Origin: Citricoccus sp. K5
Lineage (GTDB): Bacteria > Actinomycetota > Actinomycetes > Actinomycetales > Micrococcaceae
DNA length: 64,000 nucleotides
Reading direction: 5' to 3'
Assembly (NCBI RefSeq): GCF_902506195.1
Contig: NZ_LR732817.1
Coordinates: 2,176,244 to 2,240,243, forward strand
Shown piece after piece: positions 17,364-25,831 of this stretch. The position numbers were made by a program, and so were the translations under genes. The notes under the pieces were generated by a model. That model was not told where the DNA came from. It saw nothing but the letters and a program-made list of their open reading frames with translations, and searched no databases. Numbering within the stretch: position 1 is the first letter of the stretch; every line of letters starts with the position of its first letter.

Positions 17364-18875
17364 ATGAACACATCACTCCCGCCCTACCGCACCTCTGCCC
17401 ACTCCACGGCGGCTCACACTGCCACCGTCGCCTCTGGCACTCCACGCACTCCACATACCCGCCGCGCTCTCTCGGTTGCCGCTTTCGCGGCGGTCGCCCT
17501 GACGCTCTCGGCCTGCGCACCGGGCGCCGGAGCCGGCGGCGGGGACTCCTCCGCCGAGACCGCCGGCGGCTCGGCCACCACTGACTCCACGGACGGCGCA
17601 GATGCCGCTGAACCGGTCAACGCCGCGCAGCGGGACTCCCGCGCCGAGGTTCCCACGCTGAGCCCCCGCGTGGTCCTCAGCCATGACGGCGGGCTGATCA
17701 CCCTGGACGGTGAGACCGGCGAGGTGGTCCACGAGGAAGAGCTGGCCGGATTCCTGCGCCTCAACAACGCCGGGGATGGCCAGCACGTCATGGTGTCCAA
17801 TGGAGACCAGTTCGAGGTCTACAACTCGGGCATCGATGCCCAGGGCCACGGAGACCACTTCCACTACTACGAGTCGGATCCGGGGCTCAGCGGCATCGAG
17901 TTCGACGCCCCCTACGCCGGCCACGTAGTGGTCCACCACGGCCTGACCACACTGTTCGGGGACGGTGACGGATCCATCCAGACCTTCACATCCGAACACC
18001 TCAAGGACGGGCAGCCGCGCACGGAGACGACCGCCACGGACGATCCCCACCACGGTGTGGCCCTGCAGCTCATCGACGGCACCCTGCTGACCACCCAGGG
18101 CACCGAGGAGGGGCGGAACACCGTGCAGGTGAAGAGCACCGGGGACAACGGTGAGAACGGTGAAGTTCTGGCGGAGACCACGGACTGCACCGGTGTGCAC
18201 GGTGAGGCGGCGGCCGCCCCGAACGAGAACGGCGACGTGGTGGTGCTGGGGTGCGAGGACGGCCCGGTCATCTACCGCGACGGCGAGTTCCACAAGGTCG
18301 CGGCCGAGAACGAGTACCAGCGCACCGGCAACCTGGCCGGGTCCGAGGACTCCTCGGTGATGCTCGGTGACCTGAAGACCGATGCCGAGGCCGAGTTCGA
18401 ACGGCCCACGCAGGTCGCCCTCATCGACACCCTGACCGATTCACTGCAGACCGTGGACCTGGGCTCCTCCTACTGGTTCCGCTCCCTGGCCCGCGGCCCG
18501 GAGGGTGAGGCCCTCGTGCTGACCTACGACGGCGAGCTCAACGTCATCGACGAGGAGACCGGTGAGATCACCGCCGAGATCCCGGCCATCGAACCGTGGG
18601 AGGAGAAGGAGGAGTGGCAGCAGCCCGGCCCCATCCTCAAGGTCGCGGACTCCATGGCCTACGTGACGGACGCCGAGAATCAGCAGCTCGTGGTGATCGA
18701 CTTGGAGGCCGGCGAAGTCGTCAACGAGTTCGACCTGGAGGTCACCCCGGTCGAGATGGCCGTGGTCACCGGTCACCCGGAGGCCCCGGAACATGAAGCG
18801 AGCGCCAGCGGCGCCGGCCACTCCGGCGACGAAGAAGCCACCGAAGAAGAAGGTCACGAAGGGCACGATCACTAA
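17364..18875 (+). CDS. aztD: AztD-like zinc metallochaperone lipoprotein
   Basis: 503 aa. A signal peptide with lipobox LTLSAC (Cys ~51) anchors it outside the membrane. The mature part is a beta-propeller-like repeat protein (LITLDGETGEVVHEEELAGF ... LNVIDEETGEITAEIPAIE ... LVVIDLEAGEVVNEFDLE). A His-rich loop DAQGHGDHFHYYES near residue ~160 and a His/Glu-rich tail (GHSGDEEATEEEGHEGHDH) match the zinc-binding signature of AztD-family proteins, which hand zinc to a cluster-A-1 solute-binding protein. No aztABC importer is next to it here. The family call is from memory of the motif pattern, so moderately sure. Confidence 0.7.
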   Translation: MNTSLPPYRTSAHSTAAHTATVASGTPRTPHTRRALSVAAFAAVALTLSACAPGAGAGGGDSSAETAGGSATTDSTDGADAAEPVNAAQRDSRAEVPTLSPRVVLSHDGGLITLDGETGEVVHEEELAGFLRLNNAGDGQHVMVSNGDQFEVYNSGIDAQGHGDHFHYYESDPGLSGIEFDAPYAGHVVVHHGLTTLFGDGDGSIQTFTSEHLKDGQPRTETTATDDPHHGVALQLIDGTLLTTQGTEEGRNTVQVKSTGDNGENGEVLAETTDCTGVHGEAAAAPNENGDVVVLGCEDGPVIYRDGEFHKVAAENEYQRTGNLAGSEDSSVMLGDLKTDAEAEFERPTQVALIDTLTDSLQTVDLGSSYWFRSLARGPEGEALVLTYDGELNVIDEETGEITAEIPAIEPWEEKEEWQQPGPILKVADSMAYVTDAENQQLVVIDLEAGEVVNEFDLEVTPVEMAVVTGHPEAPEHEASASGAGHSGDEEATEEEGHEGHDH

Positions 18876-18890
18876 CGGTGAAGGGCCGAT

Positions 18891-18951
18891 AGGCAAGCCC
18901 TGAGGCCTTTCCGAGACCGAATGGTGTCGGAAAGACCCTCAGGGCTTGCCT
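18891..18951. terminator. bidirectional hairpin terminator
   Basis: Stem AGGCAAGCCCTGAGG...TTTCCGA (18891-18914) pairs with TCGGAAA...CCTCAGGGCTTGCCT (18927-18951), with one small bulge and a 12-nt loop. It separates the convergent aztD-like and rpiA genes and is followed by a T-rich stretch on the plus strand. Confidence 0.8.
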
Positions 18952-18954
18952 CTA

Positions 18955-19710
18955 TTACTTTTGCTCCAGCAAGTAGGGGAAGGTGTGAACCTCAGCCGTA
19001 CCGTCGGGACGCCCGAAGACGACTTCGTGTGCGATGTCCACGAAGAAGCCGTTCTCGACGACGCCGGGAATCTGGTTCAGGGCCACCGTGAGCTCACGGA
19101 TGGACCAGGCTTCGTCCAGCTTGACGTCGAGAATGTAGTTACCGTTGTCCGTGATGATGGGCTGTCCGTCGCGCTCACGACGGTAAATCAAGGTGTCCTC
19201 CGCGTATCCGTACTCCACGAGCAGCCGGCGGATGGCCTGTGCGGTGGTGTTCCAGGAGAACTGAATGACCTCGATCGGAAGGGGGAAGGCACCCAGAGTG
19301 TCGACGGCTTTGAGCTCATCGGCGACGATGACCACTTTGTCCGAGTTCCGGGCCACCAGCTTCTCCCAGAGCAGGCACGCGCCGCCGCCCTTGATCATGG
19401 AGCCCTCCGCATCGATCTCGTCGGGACCGTCGACGCAAACGTCGAGGCGACCGATCTCGTCCAGCTCGGCCAGCGGAATGCCCAACTCCAAGGCGAGATC
19501 ATGGGTGGAACGGGAGGTTACGGCACAGATGATGTCCAGGTTCTCTGTCCGGAGCCGCTCAGCCAGAGCCCGGACAAAGTAGTGGGACGTGGTCCCTGAT
19601 CCCAGCCCGATCTTTCCGCCGTCGAAGACGTAGGTCTCGGCGGCATAGTGTCCTGCCGCCAGTTTGGCCCGGTCCTGTTCGGAACGGGTGACAATCGTGG
19701 GAAGGTCCAT
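18955..19710 (-). CDS. rpiA: ribose-5-phosphate isomerase A-type protein
   Basis: 251 aa. Start ATG 19710 with GAGGAGAG upstream. Substrate/phosphate loop GLGSGTTSHYFVRAL (~residues 35-49), active-site block DVCVDGPDEID (canonical enzymes have DGADE), and KGGGACLLWEK (canonical KGGGGALLREK). The variations in otherwise invariant loops suggest a specialised catabolic paralogue, possibly acting on a phosphorylated sugar other than ribose 5-phosphate (inference). Last gene of the minus-strand sugar operon. Confidence 0.8.
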   Translation of the reverse strand: MDLPTIVTRSEQDRAKLAAGHYAAETYVFDGGKIGLGSGTTSHYFVRALAERLRTENLDIICAVTSRSTHDLALELGIPLAELDEIGRLDVCVDGPDEIDAEGSMIKGGGACLLWEKLVARNSDKVVIVADELKAVDTLGAFPLPIEVIQFSWNTTAQAIRRLLVEYGYAEDTLIYRRERDGQPIITDNGNYILDVKLDEAWSIRELTVALNQIPGVVENGFFVDIAHEVVFGRPDGTAEVHTFPYLLEQK

Positions 19711-19750
19711 TTCTCTCCTCTTGGTGGTCGTCATGGTGACGTCAGGGCTG

Positions 19751-20413
19751 TTAGATTCTGGATGGTTCAAGGACGAGTCCGGGCAGGTCGAAGTAACTGT
19801 CCAGCCGTAAGCCCTTGACCTCCACGGGTGCCCAGCCGACGGCGAGGAAGTCGACGTCAGCCCCGGTGGCCGCTGCTTCATCGATCACGGAGTCACCCAC
19901 GTAGAGCCCGGTTGCCGGGGACTCGCCGAGGGCCTCGAAGCAGGCGATTACATGGGCCGGGTCCGGCTTCGAGCTCGGCACGGCGTCATTGCCGACGATC
20001 CCCCGGAAGTACCGGGTGATCCCCAACTCCTCCAGCACGATCTCGGCCATGACCTGCGATTTGTTGGTGCAAACGCCCATGGCGATGCCGGCCTGGTCCA
20101 GGGCGGCCAGTGCCTCCCGAACTCCGGGGTACACCGTGGACAGCTCAGCCGGCCGGGCCCGATACTCTGCGGCGTACCGGGCATGGACCTGCTTCAGCTC
20201 GCCGACTGCACCAGGCATCCCGGCCGTCGACTGGGCCAAGGCCCCCTCGACCAGGCGAAGGGATCCCTCTCCCAGCAGACCGACCACTTCCGCAGCCCTG
20301 AGCTCGCGCCCGCCCACCGGCCTGATGGCCTCGTTCAGGGCCGCCGTGATGTCCTCGCTGGAATCGACCAGCGTCCCGTCCAAGTCAAAGACCACCGATG
20401 TGTAGTTGGTCAT
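19751..20413 (-). CDS. HAD-family phosphatase (phosphoglycolate-phosphatase-like)
   Basis: 220 aa. Motif I VVFDLDGTLVDSSEDI, motif II VCTNKS, motif III SSKPDP and motif IV VGDSVIDEAAATGA are intact, with a small helical cap typical of Gph-like enzymes. ATG 20413 overlaps the stop of the kinase gene by 4 bp (ATGA). It may clear phosphorylated dead-end or damaged intermediates of the sugar pathway, such as 2-phosphoglycolate (inference). Confidence 0.85.
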   Translation of the reverse strand: MTNYTSVVFDLDGTLVDSSEDITAALNEAIRPVGGRELRAAEVVGLLGEGSLRLVEGALAQSTAGMPGAVGELKQVHARYAAEYRARPAELSTVYPGVREALAALDQAGIAMGVCTNKSQVMAEIVLEELGITRYFRGIVGNDAVPSSKPDPAHVIACFEALGESPATGLYVGDSVIDEAAATGADVDFLAVGWAPVEVKGLRLDSYFDLPGLVLEPSRI

Positions 20414-21936
20414 GGCGTCATCTCCTTCTGTCCGCACGCCGCCCGGTAGGCGGCCAAGCCGGCCATCATGGCCTTGAATTCCCTGAAGACGTTGTCGTAG
20501 AGCCCTGCGATCCCTGGGTTCGGGTCCGTGTACTCTTCGGTGCCCACGGCCTGGAGGGCATCGTCCAAGTCCCGCCACCGTCCGACGCCGATGCCGGCTA
20601 GCAGTGCCGCCCCGTAGGCCGCCCCGCCCTGTCCGCCTCGGACAAACTCGATCCGGGTGTTGAGGACGTTAGACAATGTCTCTTTCCACAGGGGGAACCT
20701 CGCGGCCCCACCCGATGTGAGCACGCGGTCGGCCTGAAGGCCGAGAGACGCGAAGAGGTCGCGAATCTCGCGCACGTTCAGCAGGGCGCCCTCGATGCCA
20801 GCACGGGCCATGTCCGCGGCGGTATGCCGCAGGTCCAGCCCGAACCACGCGGCACGGAGGCCGGGATCCGGGTAGGGGCACCGCTCTCCCACGAGATAGG
20901 GGGCGAACCGAAGCCCCTGGGAGCCAGGCTCCGCGGACTCGGCCAAGCGGACGACGTCGGCGACCTTTAGGTCCTCCTTGACGGTGGACAAGGCCCGAGT
21001 GAGCCACAGGAGGGTCTCACCACAGGTCAGGGCCACCCCCATGACGTGCCACCGCCCGGGTTCGTTGCCGCAGGAGACCTGGACCCGGGCGCCGACATTG
21101 TCAGGGCAGTGCTCGGCGGCCTGCGCCACGATCCCCGCCGTGCCGATGGTGATGCCCATGGCCCCCTCCTGAGTGATGCCCATGGAGGTCGTCTGCAGGA
21201 CGGAGTCACCTCCCCCGGCGACCACCGGAATCCCGGCGGGCAGCCCCAACTCCTCGGCAGTTGCGCTCGAGAGGTACCCCGTCACCTCCGAGGATTCGAA
21301 GACGGTGGGCATCAGCCCACGGGGCAAACCTAGGAGCGTGAACATCTCGTCGCTCCATCGGCGGTTCCGCACATCGAACAGACCCGTTCCGGAGGCGTCG
21401 GAGACGTCTGTCGCGTTGATCCCGGTCATCCGATAGCGGAGGTAGTCCTTGGGCAGGAGGACGGAGGCTACCTGCGCGAAGGACTCCGGCTCGCACTGCT
21501 GCAGCCACAGGATCTTGCCCGCCGTGAATCCCGCCAACGCGGGATTGTTCGTCAAGGCCAGGAGCCGGTCCTGCCCTCCGACTCGCTCGACGATCTCCTG
21601 GACCTGGGCATCGGTGCGGTTGTCGTTCCAGAGGATGGCCGGTCGCACCACCTCTCCGGCATCGTCCAGGGCCACCAGGCCGTGCATCTGACCGGTGAGC
21701 CCGATCCCGGCGATACGCAGTTCTGGATGCTCATCCACTACCTCGCGTACGGCCTCGGCCGTGGCGCGCCACCAGTCGAGGGGGTCCTGTTCCACCCACC
21801 CGGATTCCGGAGAGTGCAATGGGTACGTGCGTGTCGCCGAGACGACGATGGCGGCCTCCTCGTCAACGGCCACCACCTTGACCGAGGATGTGCCCAGGTC
21901 CACGCCGAGGTAGCAGGATGTCGTGGTCGGTTCCAT
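20410..21936 (-). CDS. xylB: FGGY carbohydrate kinase, xylulokinase-like
   Basis: 508 aa, the usual FGGY length. YLGVDLGTSSVKVVAVD (residues ~8-24) is the phosphate-1 loop. GLTGQMHGLVALDDAGEVV followed by PAILWNDNRT is strongly XylB-like; GGGDSVLQTTSMG and LTSGGAARFPLWKETLSNVL close the ATP site. Phosphorylates a ketopentose, most simply D-xylulose, ATP-dependently. Two bp separate it from the upstream ALDH stop. The specific sugar is an inference; polyol-linked paralogues act on other keto sugars. Confidence 0.85.
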   Translation of the reverse strand: MEPTTTSCYLGVDLGTSSVKVVAVDEEAAIVVSATRTYPLHSPESGWVEQDPLDWWRATAEAVREVVDEHPELRIAGIGLTGQMHGLVALDDAGEVVRPAILWNDNRTDAQVQEIVERVGGQDRLLALTNNPALAGFTAGKILWLQQCEPESFAQVASVLLPKDYLRYRMTGINATDVSDASGTGLFDVRNRRWSDEMFTLLGLPRGLMPTVFESSEVTGYLSSATAEELGLPAGIPVVAGGGDSVLQTTSMGITQEGAMGITIGTAGIVAQAAEHCPDNVGARVQVSCGNEPGRWHVMGVALTCGETLLWLTRALSTVKEDLKVADVVRLAESAEPGSQGLRFAPYLVGERCPYPDPGLRAAWFGLDLRHTAADMARAGIEGALLNVREIRDLFASLGLQADRVLTSGGAARFPLWKETLSNVLNTRIEFVRGGQGGAAYGAALLAGIGVGRWRDLDDALQAVGTEEYTDPNPGIAGLYDNVFREFKAMMAGLAAYRAACGQKEMTP

Positions 21937-21937
21937 G

Positions 21938-23365
21938 TCAGTACCGGATCCTCAGGTGTTTGATGTTCAGGTAAGCGTGGAGGCCCTCCGGCCCATGCTC
22001 GTAACCGTGACCCGATCCCTTGCGTCCGCCGTAGGGCGCGTTCATGATGCCCGCATCCGGGTTGTTGACGGCAACGTTCCCGAAATCAAGCCGGTGGCCC
22101 ATCTCGAAGATCTCGGAGACGTCGGTGGCATAGAGATAGGCGGCCAGCCCGGCCGTTGTCCCATTGGCCAGCTCGACGGCCTCGTCATTGTCATCGAAGG
22201 CTGTCACGCCGACGACGGGGCCGAAGGTCTCCTCGGTGGCGATCAGGCACTGGTCATTGACGTTGTCCACGACCGCCGGCTGGACCCAGGTGCCGGGGCG
22301 GTCGATCGCTGTTCCGCCGACCACCACCGTGCCGCCATTGTCCCGGGCATCGGCAATGTGGTCCAGGAAGCGGTCCTGGATCTCCGCGTTCGTGACCGGG
22401 CCGACGTCGGGGTCCTCGGTACCGGGGCCGACGGACAGGCCTACCACGGCTGCGGCGAGCTTCTCCACGAACTCGGCGTGGACCGCCCGCGCCACGTAGA
22501 CCCGGTTGATGGCGATGCAAATCTGCCCCGCATTGCGGAATCCGCGGCGCAGACAACCTGCCACGGCGTCGTCGATGTTCGCTGTGGCGGTGACGATCTG
22601 CGGACAGGAGCCTCCCAACTCCATGGAGACCGGCAGCGCATGAGCCAGGCCACGCGTGATCGCCGCGCCCGTGCGTCCCGAGCCGGTGAAGGCCACCTTG
22701 TCGATGCCCGGGTGGGATGTCAGCTGGCCTCCCGTGGTCCCGGCGCCGAGGATCAGGTTGGCCACACCCGAGGGCAGACCCACCTCGGCGAGCAGCCCGA
22801 ACAGGCGCACCGCCGAGGTGGGCGTGTACTCGGAAGGCTTGAGCACCATGGTGCAGCCGGCCGCCAGGGAAGCCGCTAGCTTCCACCCGATAAGTTCCAG
22901 TGGATAGTTCCAGGGCGAGATCGCCGCGACCACACCGATGGGCTCGTAGCGGACGATGCTGGTGACGTTCCTAGCCTCATTGGGGATGGTTCGGCCGTAG
23001 ACGCGCACTGCCTCTTCCGCGTAGTACTCGAACGCTTCGGCCAGCTTACTGACCTCGCCCCGGGATTCGCCGATCGGCTTGCCCATCTCCCGGGTGATGT
23101 CCTGGGCGAGGGGCTCCAGGTCACGGCGCACCAACCCGGCCAGCTGGCGCAAGAGTGCCCGTCGATCGAACTCGGTGGTCTGCCTCCAAGCTCCAAAGGC
23201 CTTCCGGGCCGAGGCGACAGCCTGATCGACGAGCTCCTGACCGGCCTCCCGGATACGCGCACAGGTCTCGCCGGTGGAGGGGTCCACGACGTCGGTGGCC
23301 GTTCCGGTGCCGTCGACCCAGGATGCTCCGATCAGGTTTTTCAAGGGGGTCTGGTTCATGGTCAT
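21938..23365 (-). CDS. aldehyde dehydrogenase family protein
   Basis: 475 aa NAD(P)+-dependent ALDH. ISPWNYPLELIGWKLAASLA (N-terminal Rossmann entry), FTGSGRTGAAI (cofactor loop), catalytic Glu in ELGGSCPQ (~residue 249) and catalytic Cys in NAGQICIAINR (~283). Start ATG 23365 with AAAGGA upstream; ATG 23359 is possible. Sequence is nearest to succinate-semialdehyde or glycolaldehyde/lactaldehyde dehydrogenase-type enzymes. In this operon it probably oxidises a short hydroxyaldehyde. Confidence 0.85.
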   Translation of the reverse strand: MTMNQTPLKNLIGASWVDGTGTATDVVDPSTGETCARIREAGQELVDQAVASARKAFGAWRQTTEFDRRALLRQLAGLVRRDLEPLAQDITREMGKPIGESRGEVSKLAEAFEYYAEEAVRVYGRTIPNEARNVTSIVRYEPIGVVAAISPWNYPLELIGWKLAASLAAGCTMVLKPSEYTPTSAVRLFGLLAEVGLPSGVANLILGAGTTGGQLTSHPGIDKVAFTGSGRTGAAITRGLAHALPVSMELGGSCPQIVTATANIDDAVAGCLRRGFRNAGQICIAINRVYVARAVHAEFVEKLAAAVVGLSVGPGTEDPDVGPVTNAEIQDRFLDHIADARDNGGTVVVGGTAIDRPGTWVQPAVVDNVNDQCLIATEETFGPVVGVTAFDDNDEAVELANGTTAGLAAYLYATDVSEIFEMGHRLDFGNVAVNNPDAGIMNAPYGGRKGSGHGYEHGPEGLHAYLNIKHLRIRY

Positions 23366-23388
23366 GAGGGGTCCTTTCACAGGGACGG

Positions 23389-24363
23389 TCAGCGGGTTCC
23401 GGGAATGGCCACGGGGCAGCGCAGGGCCTGTCCCAGTACGCCGCGGACCGCTTCCTCGCCGGCCAGCCGCTGGAGGTTATCGATGGATTCACTGGAATAG
23501 AACGCCGCATGCGGAGTCAGGATGACCTCGGTCAGGTTCCTCAGCGGCGAGTTGTCGGCCAGGGGCTCCGGGTCGAAGACATCGAGTCCGGCTCCGGCGA
23601 TCCGCCCGTCACGGATGGCCTCCGCCAACGCCTCCTCGTCCACGATCGGACCGCGGCTGGTATTGACGATCACTGCTCCCCGGGGCATCTTGGCCAGCGT
23701 GTCCTTGTTGATCAGACGCACTGTTTCTGGAGTGGCCGGCAAATGCAGGCTGAACCCCTGAGCGGAGGCCAGTACCTCGTCCAGGGACAGCAGTTCCACA
23801 TGATGTTCGGCCGCCGCCTCTGGATTCGTGTACGGGTCATAGCCCACGATCCGGAACCCGAAGGGATGCAGGCGGTCCGCCAGGGCACAGGAGATTCGTC
23901 CGACCCCGAGAAGGCCGATCGTGATGCGCCCGAATGACGTCAGGGGCCCAACCTGGACCGGAGCCACCCAGCCCTTGTCACGGATCTGGGTCGTGTAGTG
24001 CGGCAGCCGCCGCAGCAGCGCAAGCATCATGGCTGCGGCGTGATCCGCCACGGTGTCGATGCCATAGTCCGGGACATTGGCCACATTGACGCCCAGGTCC
24101 CGCGCGGCCTCCAGGTCCACACTGTCCACCCCGACCCCGTATCGGATGACGGTCCCGCCGCGGTTCATGGCGGCCATCTGCTCCCGTCCCATGGGGGCGA
24201 AGTTCGTGATGACGGCGTCCGCCCCGGACACGGCACGGATTGTCTCCTCCGGAGTCGTGCACTGAAAAACGGAGAAGTCAGCTCCGATAGCCTCGGCGAG
24301 TTCTCGTTCCTGCCTGACGTCTCCAAAGGCGTGGTCGGTGACAACGATCTTCATGGGGCTCAC
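23389..24363 (-). CDS. D-isomer-specific 2-hydroxyacid dehydrogenase (C-terminal-binding-protein type)
   Basis: 324 aa. NAD-binding GRITIGLLGVGRISCALADRL (~residues 145-165), substrate Arg in NTSRGPIVDEEAL (~235), Glu in DVFDPEP (~264) and general-acid His in ILTPHAAFYSSES (~283). The GTG at 24363 overlaps the upstream stop (GTGA); the ATG at 24354 is an alternative. Reduces a 2-keto acid or oxidises a hydroxy acid, for example glyoxylate/glycolate or hydroxypyruvate/glycerate. The exact substrate cannot be read. Confidence 0.82.
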   Translation of the reverse strand: MSPMKIVVTDHAFGDVRQERELAEAIGADFSVFQCTTPEETIRAVSGADAVITNFAPMGREQMAAMNRGGTVIRYGVGVDSVDLEAARDLGVNVANVPDYGIDTVADHAAAMMLALLRRLPHYTTQIRDKGWVAPVQVGPLTSFGRITIGLLGVGRISCALADRLHPFGFRIVGYDPYTNPEAAAEHHVELLSLDEVLASAQGFSLHLPATPETVRLINKDTLAKMPRGAVIVNTSRGPIVDEEALAEAIRDGRIAGAGLDVFDPEPLADNSPLRNLTEVILTPHAAFYSSESIDNLQRLAGEEAVRGVLGQALRCPVAIPGTR

Positions 24364-25538
24364 TTGAGCACCCCCCGGGCGGCGAGGTTCGCCATGAACT
24401 CGCGGATTCCGAAGGTCCAGGGTGCGGCGTCCTCGGACGTGGTGACCGTATTGGCCAGGGTCCCGAGAGCCTCACTGTGGATGAGCACCTGGTCTCCCCT
24501 GTGGTGGGTGAAGCCATCGCCGGGGACGTCACGGTCCTCGGTCGGGGCGAACATGGTGCCGGTGTAGAGGGCGAATCCGTCTGGGTACTGGTGGTGACTC
24601 CCCCACGCATGCGAGATCAGCTCCTCGAAGGTTCGGCTCATCTCCGAGACGCGGGACACGGCGGACAGCGTGAAGCCGTCCTCACCGTGGATCGACATCC
24701 TCACCGACGTGTCGCGAAGGTCGGACAGGGTGAAACCCTCATCAAACACTCGGATGAAGGGACCCATAGAGCTGGAGGCGTTGTTGTCCTTGGCCTCGGT
24801 CAGCAACAGCGCACTGCGCCCCTCGAAGTCACGGAGGTTGACGTCATTGCCCAGGGTCGCACCGACGGCCTGGCCCCTTGAGTTGACGGCGAGGACCACT
24901 TCGGGCTCTGGGTTGTTCCAGGTGGAGCGCTCCAGGACCCCGATGTGAGCGCCGAAACCCACGGAGGACAGCACCTGGGCCTTCGAGAAGATTTCCGGGT
25001 CCGGGCCGATCCCGACCTCGAGATATTGGGACCATAGCCCCTCGGCCACCATGCTCTCCTTAATGCGGGCGGCCTCCTCCGAACCGGGGACAACGCTCGT
25101 AGCGTTCTCGATGACCGGCCCGAGACGCTTTCGGATGCCCTCGGCTGCCGCCAGGTCTCCGCGTGCATGCTCCTCGATGACACGTTCCACCATGCTCTTG
25201 GCGAAGGTGACGCCAGCAGCCTTGACGGCAGAGAGGTCGAAGGGGGCCAATAGCGTCGCAGCAGCCGCCTCCCCGGCCATGCTGGCTCGCAGCACCTCAG
25301 CCACCGACCAACTCTGAGCGCCGGAACCGAGCGCCTCACGGACAGCGCCCGGGACGTCCTCTCGGTCCAGCAAATCGCTCATGGTCGGGCCGGCTGACGT
25401 GATGTCGACGAGACGATCGCCGTGTACGGCCACCAGCGCAGGCCCGACTTCCGGAACGGACAGACGGCCCACGAGGAGCGCGTTGGAATCTGCTGGAAGG
25501 ACGTCCTGAGTGGAGACCAGTCGTGAAATTGCGGGCAT
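24360..25538 (-). CDS. araD1: fumarylacetoacetate-hydrolase family, 2-keto-3-deoxy-pentonate dehydratase-like
   Basis: 392 aa, long for a simple FAH hydrolase but right for the AraD1-type dehydratases. Metal-binding blocks: GFGAHIGVLERSTWNNPEPE (acidic ligands in PEPE) and ATLGNDVNLRDFEGRSALLL (Asp ligand), with LTEAKDNNASSSMGPFI. AraD1-type enzymes convert 2-keto-3-deoxy-arabinonate to 2-oxoglutarate semialdehyde. A hydrolase of a 2,4-diketo acid is the alternative. SD AAGGAA precedes the ATG. First gene of the minus-strand operon. Confidence 0.75.
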   Translation of the reverse strand: MPAISRLVSTQDVLPADSNALLVGRLSVPEVGPALVAVHGDRLVDITSAGPTMSDLLDREDVPGAVREALGSGAQSWSVAEVLRASMAGEAAAATLLAPFDLSAVKAAGVTFAKSMVERVIEEHARGDLAAAEGIRKRLGPVIENATSVVPGSEEAARIKESMVAEGLWSQYLEVGIGPDPEIFSKAQVLSSVGFGAHIGVLERSTWNNPEPEVVLAVNSRGQAVGATLGNDVNLRDFEGRSALLLTEAKDNNASSSMGPFIRVFDEGFTLSDLRDTSVRMSIHGEDGFTLSAVSRVSEMSRTFEELISHAWGSHHQYPDGFALYTGTMFAPTEDRDVPGDGFTHHRGDQVLIHSEALGTLANTVTTSEDAAPWTFGIREFMANLAARGVLK

Positions 25539-25636
25539 GGGGGTTCCTTGGGAAAAGGGGACATCGGTCGGCGACGAGGTGCCATCCTGCGATCCAACAA
25601 AAGGCCTTGGGCCCTCATCCGGTGGGACTGAGGCAG

Positions 25637-25705
25637 ATGTGGGCGGATATTTCAGACGAGATCCGCTGCGACATTCGTCGTACAGGAAGATCTAACATCA
25701 GATGA
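25637..25705 (+). pseudogene. possible remnant of a GntR N-terminus
   Basis: A 22-codon plus-strand frame reads WADISDEIRCDIRRTG before a stop. Seven of eleven residues match VADEIQSDILREG-type helix 1 of the intact GntR gene that starts 127 bp further on. It could be a leftover of a partial duplication or a coincidence. Confidence 0.25.
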
Positions 25706-25822
25706 TTCACAGGGTCAAGCGTGAAGCAAGTTCTCCAAGAACCCCGGACTACAGCGGCTCCTGAAAACAAATTGTGGTCCAATTCACCAAATGTGCTTGA
25801 AGCACCAGCTCATTCGTCGTAC
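25672..25822. promoter_or_regulatory. candidate GntR operators in divergent intergenic region
   Basis: Exact 12-bp direct repeats CATTCGTCGTAC at 25672-25683 and 25811-25822, the second overlapping the -10 box of gntR. Between them at 25770-25784 is the palindrome AATTGTGGTCCAATT, whose centre fits the TNGT-N-ACNA style of FadR-subfamily sites. Placement between divergent operons supports control of both by the local GntR protein (inference). Confidence 0.5.
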
Positions 25823-25825
25823 CTT
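25797..25825 (+). promoter_or_regulatory. gntR promoter (leaderless)
   Basis: TTGAAG (25797-25802), 17-bp spacer, TACCTT (25820-25825) ending 6 nt before the ATG at 25832. No Shine-Dalgarno, so translation is likely leaderless. Confidence 0.6.
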
Positions 25826-25831
25826 TGTCGC

